Shown here: piece by piece, positions 57,786 through 64,000 of the stretch | How positions within the stretch are numbered: the stretch's first letter is position 1 | Layout of the letters: each line of letters begins with the position of its first letter | Assembly (NCBI GenBank): GCA_037444625.1 | Contig: JBBIMA010000019.1 | Coordinates: 1 to 64,000, forward strand | DNA: 64,000 nt | Reading direction: 5' to 3' | Source of the DNA: DTHT01 sp037444625 | Lineage (GTDB): Bacteria > Acidobacteriota > Terriglobia > Bryobacterales > Bryobacteraceae | Program-made: the position numbers and the translations under genes | The notes under the pieces: generated by a model | The model's database searches: none | Told to the model about the DNA's origin: nothing | What the model saw: the letters and a program-made list of their open reading frames with translations, nothing else

Positions 57786-58123
57786 GCCCCCGGCCCAGGG
57801 CGCGGCAACCGGTCAATCTTGGCTGCCAGCACGAAGTCGCTCTCGCTCAGCCCGTTGATCTTGTGCGTCCAGAGCCTGACCTCGACCCGGCCCCAACCCA
57901 GAAGCAGTTCCGGATGATGGCCCTGCTGCTCGGCCAGTTCCCCCACCCGGTTGACGAACTCCAGCGCGGTCTTGAAATCCGGGAACAGGAAGACCCGCTC
58001 GAGGTGGTGTTCATCGGCCACTCGCCAATCGGGAACCTGAGCAGCGTAAGCCGCCAATTCGGCGCCCTCCAGAGGCGGGATCCCGCCCCGGCAAGGAACA
58101 CAGTCTTTTTCTGCCAGCCCCAT
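57782..58123 (-). CDS. phhB: Pterin-4a-carbinolamine dehydratase (PhhB/PCD)
   Basis: Small cytoplasmic enzyme recycling 4a-hydroxytetrahydrobiopterin after aromatic hydroxylation; 113 aa. The core motif FKTALEFVNRVGELAEQQGHHPELLLGWGRVEVRLWTHKINGLSESDF carries the catalytic His pair (HHPE) and the WTHK His. No phenylalanine hydroxylase gene is in the window, and some bacterial PCDs act in molybdopterin metabolism. ATG 58123 lies 6 nt after TACAAT, predicting a leaderless message. Confidence 0.93.
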   Translation of the reverse strand: MGLAEKDCVPCRGGIPPLEGAELAAYAAQVPDWRVADEHHLERVFLFPDFKTALEFVNRVGELAEQQGHHPELLLGWGRVEVRLWTHKINGLSESDFVLAAKIDRLPRPGPGA

Positions 58124-58129
58124 CCCTTC

Positions 58130-58135
58130 ATTGTA
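58130..58135 (-). promoter_or_regulatory. -10 element of phhB promoter
   Basis: TACAAT (minus strand, GGTACAAT), 6 nt before the ATG. Confidence 0.5.
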
Positions 58136-58167
58136 CCGGGCCCGACGCCGGCAGGCCCTGCCGCCGC

Positions 58168-60423
58168 TTACCGCCCGGCGGGGCTGAGGCCAAGGACCCA
58201 GACTTCGCCCGGCGCGAAGCGCTTCTGGAAAACCAGGCGCCCCCCCTCGAGCCGCAGTGCGACAGGCGCTTCCGCCATGAGGTCCACGGCCCGCCGCGGG
58301 CGGCCTTCGGCCCCAGGCAGGGCCAGGGTGACCGTGGCCGGGGCCGCTCCATGATGGATGGCGATGAGCAAGCGCTCGTCGCCGGCTTCCATCAGGCGGG
58401 CCTCCACCTCCCCGCCCGCCGCCTCCACCGGCGGCTCGATGCCCGCCCATGCGAGCAAGGCCTGGAAGAACCGCCGCAGCGTCGGGTCGGCTTTGGCCTC
58501 GTAAGCCGCCGCCAGGTACGAACCGAGCGCCAGGGTCTTGCCCCGGCCGTAGCGCGACTCGACCGCCGCCGGCTCGCCCGAACCGTAGCGGGCCACGACT
58601 CGCGCCTGCTCCCCGGCAGGCGTGAGGACTTCCTGGTAAAGCCGCCCGGGCAGGCGCTCGCCCGGCTTGAGGCCCGGGAAGTCCTCGGCCGCCCACTCGA
58701 TTTGGGCCTCCAGCCCCGGGACGGTTTCCACCGCGGTCTCCCGGCAGCCCAGCACGCGGTCCAGCCCCATGCCGGGAATCCTCTCCGAGGCCCGCCCGCT
58801 TTCGTTGTTCCAGCCCGGGCGCGCTTCCGCCGCCAGGGCGCCGCCCTGGCGCACGTAGGCTTCCAGCGCCTCAGCCGCCGAGGCCGGCAGCATCAGGGGA
58901 TACTGGAGATAAATCAGACGGTAGCGGTTCGCCTTCTCCCTCAGCTCGTTGACGTGGACGAAGTCAACCGGAACGTTGCCGGCGAACCAGGCGCGGTAGG
59001 CCCCCAGCATCGAGTTGCGTTCGATGCCGGCGACCTCGCTCTGCGGGCCGACCGTGATGACCCGCTGGCGACCGCCCACCAGGTAGGCCAGCGGATTGTA
59101 AACCAGCGCCACCTGGGCCGGCAGAGGCCGGGCTGCCAGCATCAGAGCTCGATGGCGGTCCACCCACTGCGCGATCCGCCCGGCGACGCGGGCCCGCTCG
59201 GTGATGGTTCCGTCGAGCTGGATCAAGCCGTAGCCGCCCGATTCGTAGCCGGTGCTCATGGGATACCAGGCGTAGTAGTTGATGGCCTTGGCGCCGCGGG
59301 CCAGCGCGCTGAAGGTCCACACGCGCAGATCCTCCGGGCTGACCGTGGCGCTCACGTTCAAGCCCACGGTTCCGAAGCCGGCTTGCAGCTCGCCGATCCA
59401 GAAGCCGCGCTCGCCTCCGCTGGAGCGCGCGAAATCGAGCAGGGCGCCGCGGAAGGCCGGGTCGCGTCCCACCGGGTAGGAATGCTTGGGGTAGAACGAC
59501 GTGCCGTAGTAATCCACCTGCCGGCTCATGATCCAGTCGTCGGGGCTGCCGTCGCCGGCCAGGGGCGAGGTGAACAGGTTGGGCGCGGCGGCGTGACTGG
59601 TGGCTACGCGGTCCGGGGCGATGCGCTTGACGGTCTGGTAGCGGTCGCGCAGATCTTCGCCCAGTTTGTCGGCCACGAAGAGGCGCCAGTCAATGTAGTC
59701 GGCGTAGGAGAGGATGGTGCTGAGCCGTCCCGGCTCGACCTCCTCCCAGCTTGCGAAGCGGCGGTACCAGGCTTGATTGAGAGCCTCCAGGGTGTGATAC
59801 TTGCGCCGCAGCCAAGTGCGGAAGCGCCTCAGGCTATGCGGGCAAAAGCAGAACTCGGCGTTCGGCATCCAGGAGGCGGAGGCCCAATTGACGATGTGGG
59901 GCTCGCTCCAGAGGTCCCAGCCCAGGAAGGCGGGGCTGGCGCGCGCCCGCTCGGCCAGGGCGGCGTAGAAGGCCAGGGCCGCCTGGCGCACGCCGGGATG
60001 ATCCAAGCAATAGCCCGGCGCGGCCTCCGGGCGGAGCGCGGCCCCGTTGATGGCCACGAAATGGGCGTCGGGAAACTTCCGCCCGATCCAGTCCGGCGCG
60101 GCGTCCAGGTACACCTGAAGGATGAGCTTGAGGTCCTCCTGTTCGGCCAGCTCGAGCAGGACGTCGAGGGTCTCCAGGCGGTACTGCCGCTCGGCGGGCT
60201 CGCCGCTGGCCCAGTCAATCCAGCAGCGTATGGCGTTGAAGCCCAGGCGGCGGATCTGGCGCAGGTCTTGTCGCCAGAGCTCCCGCTTGGAGCGCGGATC
60301 GGCCTCCAGCATCGGCGCGCGCGCCTTGCCCCCGCCGTACCAGACCGCCATGGGGAAGAACCCCTCGGGCCGCTGGGGGGCCGGGGGTGAGAGGAAAAGC
60401 AAGAGCCAAGCGAGAACCGGCAT
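58168..60423 (-). CDS. Secreted beta-galactosidase-like glycoside hydrolase (GH42-type)
   Basis: 751-residue exported enzyme (signal MPVLAWLLLFLSPPA) with a GH-A TIM barrel. FFPMAVWYGGGK and WRQDLRQIRRLGFNAIRCWIDWASGEP open the barrel. The acid/base Glu is probably in LGWDLWSEPHIVNW (Ser replaces the usual Asn before Glu). The nucleophile is probably the Glu in GFWIGELQAGFGTV. ALARGAKAINYYAWYPMSTGYESGGYGLIQLDG follows. A trimerisation-type alpha/beta domain comes next (RYRLIYLQYPLMLPASAAEALEAYVRQGG) and a C-terminal beta-sandwich ends the protein. The overall layout fits GH42 beta-galactosidases; the natural substrate could differ. Confidence 0.8.
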   Translation of the reverse strand: MPVLAWLLLFLSPPAPQRPEGFFPMAVWYGGGKARAPMLEADPRSKRELWRQDLRQIRRLGFNAIRCWIDWASGEPAERQYRLETLDVLLELAEQEDLKLILQVYLDAAPDWIGRKFPDAHFVAINGAALRPEAAPGYCLDHPGVRQAALAFYAALAERARASPAFLGWDLWSEPHIVNWASASWMPNAEFCFCPHSLRRFRTWLRRKYHTLEALNQAWYRRFASWEEVEPGRLSTILSYADYIDWRLFVADKLGEDLRDRYQTVKRIAPDRVATSHAAAPNLFTSPLAGDGSPDDWIMSRQVDYYGTSFYPKHSYPVGRDPAFRGALLDFARSSGGERGFWIGELQAGFGTVGLNVSATVSPEDLRVWTFSALARGAKAINYYAWYPMSTGYESGGYGLIQLDGTITERARVAGRIAQWVDRHRALMLAARPLPAQVALVYNPLAYLVGGRQRVITVGPQSEVAGIERNSMLGAYRAWFAGNVPVDFVHVNELREKANRYRLIYLQYPLMLPASAAEALEAYVRQGGALAAEARPGWNNESGRASERIPGMGLDRVLGCRETAVETVPGLEAQIEWAAEDFPGLKPGERLPGRLYQEVLTPAGEQARVVARYGSGEPAAVESRYGRGKTLALGSYLAAAYEAKADPTLRRFFQALLAWAGIEPPVEAAGGEVEARLMEAGDERLLIAIHHGAAPATVTLALPGAEGRPRRAVDLMAEAPVALRLEGGRLVFQKRFAPGEVWVLGLSPAGR

Positions 60424-60433
60424 GGCGAGCCCA

Positions 60434-60439
60434 AGTGTA
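60434..60439 (-). promoter_or_regulatory. -10 element of GH42-like gene promoter
   Basis: TACACT (minus strand, CCTACACTT), 10 nt before ATG 60423. Confidence 0.4.
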
Positions 60440-60481
60440 GGCCGGGAGGGCGGCCGGGGTCAAACCGGGGAGGGCGCCATC

Positions 60482-61381
60482 TTACAAGGCAGGCGGCCGG
60501 CGGGCGAGCAGGCCGGGCAGCGCGGCCGCCGGGCAGCGCCGGCCCAAATAAAAGCGCCCGAAGTGGGCGTAGTCGGCGCTGGCTTCATCGAAGCGCATTT
60601 CGTAAATCAGCTTCTTGAAAAGCACGGGGTCGTCGGCGAACAGGTCCACGCCCCATTCCCAGTCGTCCAAACCGATCGCTCCGCTGATGATCTGCCGGAC
60701 CTGCTCGGCGTAGCGGCGGCCCGAAAGGCCGTGCTCGCGCATCATGCGCAGGCGCTCGGGCATCGCCGTCCGGTAGAAATTCTTGCCCTCGCCCCGCCGC
60801 CGGGCCATGGGGTAAAAGCAGAGGTAACGCGCGGGCGGGATTTCCGGATACAGGCGCGTTTGCATGGCTCGCCGTTGCCGCTCGAGCAGGGCTTCGACTT
60901 CGGCCCTCCACCGGGCGCTTTCCGGCGCCACGCCCCGCGCGGCCAAATCCCTCCAGAGTTTGACGGTGGACTCGTACAGCCCCAGCTCGACCACGGAAAC
61001 CAACGAGCCGGCCGGCGCGAGCCACCCCCAGAGCCGCAAACCGGAAAGCTCAAGCTCGGCCCGGTGCAGCTCGTCGAAGCCGGGGCGGAAATGCAGCCAG
61101 AGCAGGTCCCCTTTGTGGCCCAGCAGGGAGTAGAGCGCCGACTGGCAGCCCGCGCCGGCCGATTCCCGGGCCGCCAGCCACTCGGCGGCCTCAGCGGCGA
61201 TGGCGGCCCGCTCGTCTTCCGGCAAAGCCTGCCAGGCCGGACGGCGCAACCGCATCACTTGATGCAGGAGGGCGGCCCCTTCCAAGGTCAGGGGCGCGGG
61301 CGGCAGCTTTTCCCAGGGCGTGGAACTCTCGGCGCCGGAGACGGCCGGCTCTTGCTGCCGCGGGGCAGGGGCGCCGCTCAT
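60482..61381 (-). CDS. hemQ: Coproheme decarboxylase HemQ/ChdC (chlorite dismutase family)
   Basis: Converts coproheme to haem b in the coproporphyrin-dependent pathway; 299 aa, including a longer N-terminal lead of about 60 residues. Family stretches are KGDLLWLHFRPGFDELHRAEL, RYLCFYPMARRRGEGKNFY, MREHGLSGRRYAEQVRQIISGAIGLDDWEWGVDLFADDPVLFKKLIYEMRFDEASADYAHFGRFYLG. The proximal haem His is likely in this C-terminal half. ATG 61381 overlaps the mnmA stop (ATGA) and is 9 nt after GGAGG, so it is preferred over ATG 61390. Confidence 0.92.
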   Translation of the reverse strand: MSGAPAPRQQEPAVSGAESSTPWEKLPPAPLTLEGAALLHQVMRLRRPAWQALPEDERAAIAAEAAEWLAARESAGAGCQSALYSLLGHKGDLLWLHFRPGFDELHRAELELSGLRLWGWLAPAGSLVSVVELGLYESTVKLWRDLAARGVAPESARWRAEVEALLERQRRAMQTRLYPEIPPARYLCFYPMARRRGEGKNFYRTAMPERLRMMREHGLSGRRYAEQVRQIISGAIGLDDWEWGVDLFADDPVLFKKLIYEMRFDEASADYAHFGRFYLGRRCPAAALPGLLARRPPAL

Positions 61382-62487
61382 CGAATCCATCCTCCCCCCA
61401 GGACCACCTCGCCGTCGTAGAACACCGCCGCCTGGCCCGGGGTGACCGCCCGCTGCGGTTCATCAAAGCGCACCTCGACCACGGAAGGATCCTCGCCGGG
61501 ATAGAGCGTGGCCGCGGCCGCTTCGTGCTTGTGGCGGATCTTGACCTGCGCGCGCAGTGGACCGGCGGGCGCCTCCAGCGCGATCCAGTTCACCCGGTCC
61601 GCGGTCAGGCGATCGCGGAGCAGCTCATGGTCGCGGCCGACGATGACCCGGCCGCCGGCCGGATCGGTGGCCAGCACGTAGAGCGGCGCCCCGGCGGCCA
61701 CGCCCAGGCCGCGCCGCTGCCCGACGGTGAAACGGTGCACGCCCGAGTGTTCGCCCAGCAGGCGGCCGTCGCTGGAGACGATGGCTCCGGGCACGGCCGG
61801 CGAGGGCAAGCCCTGCTCCCGGAAATAAGCCTCGATGAAGGCGGCATAGTCGCCGCCCGGCACGAAGCAGATCTCCTGGCTGTCGGCCTTCTCCGCCACG
61901 GGCAGGCCCAGGCGGCGGGCGGCGGCGCGGACTTCCTCCTTGCTCAACCCGCCCAGCGGGAACAGCGCGTGCGCGAGCTGCTCCTGGCTCAAGCCGAACA
62001 GGAAATAGCTCTGATCGCGGGAGGGCTGGGAGGCGCGCAGCAGCAGGCGTCGCCCCGAGACCGGATCCGGCCGGATGCGCGCATAGTGGCCGGTGGCGAC
62101 CGCCTCGGCGCCGAGCGAGCGCGCCAGTTCAAGCAGGACATCGAATTTCAGGTGACTGTTGCATAGGGTGCAAGGGATGGGCGTGCGCCCCTCCAGATAC
62201 TCCCGAATGAAGGGGCGCACGACCTGCTGCTCGAAGCGATCTTCGAAGTTGACCACGTAGTAGGGAATGCCCAGGCGCTCGGCCACCCGGCGGGCGTCGT
62301 AAACGTCCTCGAGCGAACAGCAGCGCCCCGCGGTGCGCGGCGGGGAAAGCTCGGGCAGGCGGCGCTGGTTCCACAACTGCATGGTGAGCCCGACCACATC
62401 GAGGCCCTGCTCGACCAGCAGGGCGGCGGCCGTCGAGCTATCCACGCCGCCGCTCATGGCGACGGCCACTCGAACCCGCTCAGACAT
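61378..62487 (-). CDS. mnmA: tRNA-specific 2-thiouridylase MnmA
   Basis: ATP-dependent enzyme thiolating U34 of Glu/Gln/Lys tRNAs; 369 aa. PP-loop AVAMSGGVDSSTAAALL, nucleophile Cys in TPIPCTLCNSHLKF, GHYARIR, SRDQSYFLFGLSQEQLA, second catalytic Cys in SQEICFVPGGDYAAF, and the C-terminal beta-barrel (HRFTVGQRRGLGVAAG, VRFDEPQRAVTPGQAAVFYDGEVVLGGGWI). It overlaps the upstream desulfurase gene by 8 bp, the expected sulphur donor. Confidence 0.96.
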   Translation of the reverse strand: MSERVRVAVAMSGGVDSSTAAALLVEQGLDVVGLTMQLWNQRRLPELSPPRTAGRCCSLEDVYDARRVAERLGIPYYVVNFEDRFEQQVVRPFIREYLEGRTPIPCTLCNSHLKFDVLLELARSLGAEAVATGHYARIRPDPVSGRRLLLRASQPSRDQSYFLFGLSQEQLAHALFPLGGLSKEEVRAAARRLGLPVAEKADSQEICFVPGGDYAAFIEAYFREQGLPSPAVPGAIVSSDGRLLGEHSGVHRFTVGQRRGLGVAAGAPLYVLATDPAGGRVIVGRDHELLRDRLTADRVNWIALEAPAGPLRAQVKIRHKHEAAAATLYPGEDPSVVEVRFDEPQRAVTPGQAAVFYDGEVVLGGGWIR

Positions 62488-63655
62488 GCCGGGAAGCGGC
62501 GGCCCGGGTGCGCAGTCGAGCCACCGACTGCTCCAGAACCTCGATCAGGCGCTCCACCTGCTCGGGGGTGTTCAGCCGGCCCAGGGAGAAGCGCAGGCTG
62601 GCGCGGGCCTGCTCGCGGCTGAGGCCGATGGCGGTGAGCACATGGGAGGGCTCCGCCGCCCCGCTGGAGCAAGCCGCTCCGCCCGAGACCGCGAAGCCGG
62701 CCAGATCGAGCGCAATCAGCAGGGCCTCCCCGTCCACGCCCTCAAAGCACAGATTCGAGACGTGGGGCACGCGCGGCGCACCCGCGCCGTTCACCCTCAG
62801 CGGCGCCAGGCGTGCGGCCGCGGCCTCCTCGAGCCGGTCGCGCAGCGCCCCCAGGCGGGCGGACTCGGCGGGCAGATCGCGGCAGGCCAGCTCGAGCGCA
62901 GCCGCCAGTCCCACCGCCCCGGGCACGTTTTCGGTTCCCGGGCGGCGATCCCGCTCGTGATGGCCGCCGAACAGGATCCGGCCCACAGCCACGTCCGCGC
63001 GCACGTACAAGGCGCCGGCGCCCTTGGGGCCGTAAATCTTGTGGGCGCTCAGCGAGTACAGATCCACGCCCAGCTCGGCCAGGTTGAGGGGAATCTTCCC
63101 CGCGGCCTGGACCCCGTCGGAATGCAGGAGGACGCCGGCCTCGCGCGCCAGCCGCGCGATCTGGGCGATCGGCTGGACGGTTCCCAGCTCGTTGTTGACG
63201 TGCATCACCGTGATCAGCGCCGTCTCGGGGCGCAGGGCGCGCCGGATCGCCTCGGGATCCACCACGCCGCGCGAATCCGGCGGCACGCGGCTGACCGCCA
63301 CCCCCTCCCGCTCCAGTTGCGCGCAGCTCTCCAACACCGCCGGATGCTCGATCGAGGTGGTGACGACGTGCTTGCGCGGGCGGGGATCCGAGCGCACCAC
63401 GCCCAGCACGGCCAGGTTGTCGGCCTCGGTGCCGCCGCTGGTGAACACGATCTCGGCCGGGCCGACCCCCAGGACCTCGGCCACCCGCCGGCGAGCGTCC
63501 TCCAGGCGGCGCCGGGCCGCCTGCCCGAAAGCGTGCACGCTGGAGGGGTTGCCGAAATCCTCCCGGAAGGCGGCCGTCATGGCGGCCAGCACTTCTTCAG
63601 CCACCGGCGTGGTGGCGCAGTGGTCAAAGTAAGCCCGCATCCCCTGCCCGATCAT
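62480..63655 (-). CDS. NifS/IscS-like cysteine desulfurase paired with MnmA
   Basis: PLP-dependent desulfurase, 391 aa, probably feeding sulphur to MnmA for tRNA thiolation. PLP lysine K206 (SLSAHKIYGPKG) and persulphide Cys329 (SGGAACSSGAAEPSHVL), with His in SIEHPAVL. It is the second such enzyme here; iscS serves the isc operon. ATG 63655 is given; ATG 63640 (MRAYFDHCATTP) is nearer the usual family start. A TAGAAT at 63681-63676 drives it, sharing bases with the divergent promoter. Confidence 0.93.
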   Translation of the reverse strand: MIGQGMRAYFDHCATTPVAEEVLAAMTAAFREDFGNPSSVHAFGQAARRRLEDARRRVAEVLGVGPAEIVFTSGGTEADNLAVLGVVRSDPRPRKHVVTTSIEHPAVLESCAQLEREGVAVSRVPPDSRGVVDPEAIRRALRPETALITVMHVNNELGTVQPIAQIARLAREAGVLLHSDGVQAAGKIPLNLAELGVDLYSLSAHKIYGPKGAGALYVRADVAVGRILFGGHHERDRRPGTENVPGAVGLAAALELACRDLPAESARLGALRDRLEEAAAARLAPLRVNGAGAPRVPHVSNLCFEGVDGEALLIALDLAGFAVSGGAACSSGAAEPSHVLTAIGLSREQARASLRFSLGRLNTPEQVERLIEVLEQSVARLRTRAAASRHV

Positions 63656-63674
63656 GGCGGCATCCGACTTCCTC

Positions 63675-63681
63675 TATTCTA
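63675..63681. promoter_or_regulatory. Overlapping divergent -10 elements, desulfurase and SAM hydrolase genes
   Basis: TATTCTA reads TATTCT on the plus strand (63675-63680, 6 nt before ATG 63687) and TAGAAT on the minus strand (63681-63676, 20 nt before ATG 63655). The two promoters cannot be occupied together. Confidence 0.5.
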
Positions 63682-63686
63682 TCCCT

Positions 63687-64000
63687 ATGGCGCGGGGTCT
63701 GGTAACTTTGACCACTGATTTCGGACTGTCGGACCACTTTGTCGGCGTCATGAAAGGCGTGATCCTCGGGATCCATCCGGCGGCGCGCATCGTGGACATC
63801 AGCCATCAAGTAAGTCCTTTCGAGATCGCCGAGGCAGGCTTCCTGATCGCCCAGGCCTGGCGTTACTTTCCCCGAGGCACGGTGCACGTGGTGGTGGTGG
63901 ATCCCGGGGTGGGCACGCTGCGGCGTCCCATCCTGGCCGAAGCGGGCGGACATTACTTCCTGGCCCCGGACAACGGCGTGCTCTCGATGATTTACGCCGC
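63687..64000 (+). CDS. SAM hydrolase/chlorinase-family protein (DUF62), 3'-truncated
   Basis: Start of a gene cut by the window end; 104 codons visible. VTLTTDFGLSDHFVGVMKGVILGIHPAARIVDISHQVSPFEI and HVVVVDPGVGTLRRPI are the hallmarks of the DUF62 family. These enzymes bind S-adenosylmethionine and hydrolyse it to adenosine and methionine, with halogenases as rare relatives. The FDAS-type halogenase loop region is not visible. ATG 63687 lies 6 nt after TATTCT, so the mRNA is probably leaderless. Confidence 0.88.
   Translation, partial: MARGLVTLTTDFGLSDHFVGVMKGVILGIHPAARIVDISHQVSPFEIAEAGFLIAQAWRYFPRGTVHVVVVDPGVGTLRRPILAEAGGHYFLAPDNGVLSMIYA

Overview
The window is a GC-rich bacterial chromosome segment, densely coded on both strands, with no tRNA, rRNA, CRISPR array, integrase, transposase or phage gene that I could see. 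The gene content points to an Acidobacteriota genome, most likely the Bryobacterales/Solibacter side. The markers are a VWFA-related acidobacterial domain protein, a ~1,180-residue Oar-like TonB-dependent receptor, Tat-exported oxidoreductases and enolase-superfamily enzymes, a PEP-CTERM/EPS-type sugar transferase, and S24 and HDOD proteins typical of that phylum. This assignment is an inference from family content; no marker gene was compared.

Layout. 1-2.5 kb: tail of a type II DMSO-reductase-family operon (Fe-S beta subunit, haem gamma subunit, TorD-like chaperone). 2.5-7.4 kb: hslVU, a fibronectin-III lipoprotein, an FAH-family hydrolase and an enolase-superfamily dehydratase. 7.4-10.7 kb (minus): trmJ with a small unknown protein, and two aldo/keto-reductase relatives, one with a degenerate active site. 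10.8-15.9 kb: a cobalamin riboswitch controlling btuB-btuF-btuD-btuC. 15.9-17.7 kb: a MacB/FtsX-type ABC permease and ATPase. 17.7-21.8 kb (minus): Tat-exported MLE-like enzyme, DedA protein, ligA. 21.9-23.8 kb: lipid kinase and YdjM-like membrane protein. 23.8-29.0 kb (minus): the isc operon iscR-S-U-A-hscB-hscA-iscX, lacking fdx, with a zinc-ribbon HscB. 29-36.8 kb: sugar transferase, LarA-like racemase, BrkB-like protein, lpxB and an M1-peptidase-fold protein that has lost every zinc ligand. 36.8-46.2 kb (minus): mrp, an anchored unknown, DAHP synthase with an attenuator leader, a DUF6259-like glycosidase and a large TonB receptor. 46.2-57.8 kb: HDOD protein, S41 protease, rlmB, Gfo/Idh enzyme, MTA phosphorylase, a GT9 glycosyltransferase, an S24 peptidase, a VWFA protein, hsp20, htpX and rlmI. 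57.8-64 kb: phhB, GH42-like glycosidase, hemQ-mnmA-nifS, and the start of a SAM hydrolase (DUF62) gene.

The strongest find is a complete ribosome-mediated transcription attenuator in front of the DAHP synthase gene. It has a good promoter, a 20-residue leader peptide with the run FWYRFWRF, an antiterminator that begins at the leader stop codon, and a GAAA-loop terminator with a T-tract. It appears to read Phe, Tyr and Trp together. The second is a window-wide promoter habit: at about twenty transcription-unit heads a -10 hexamer, often inside GCTAnnnT, lies only 5-18 nt before the start codon. Many of these mRNAs should therefore be leaderless or nearly so, and this settles several start codons. 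Other points are the pseudo-M1 peptidase with TPR repeats, the eukaryote-like zinc ribbon on HscB, a possible AUC start on the lipid kinase, and an S24 peptidase whose N-terminal domain is not a recognisable helix-turn-helix.
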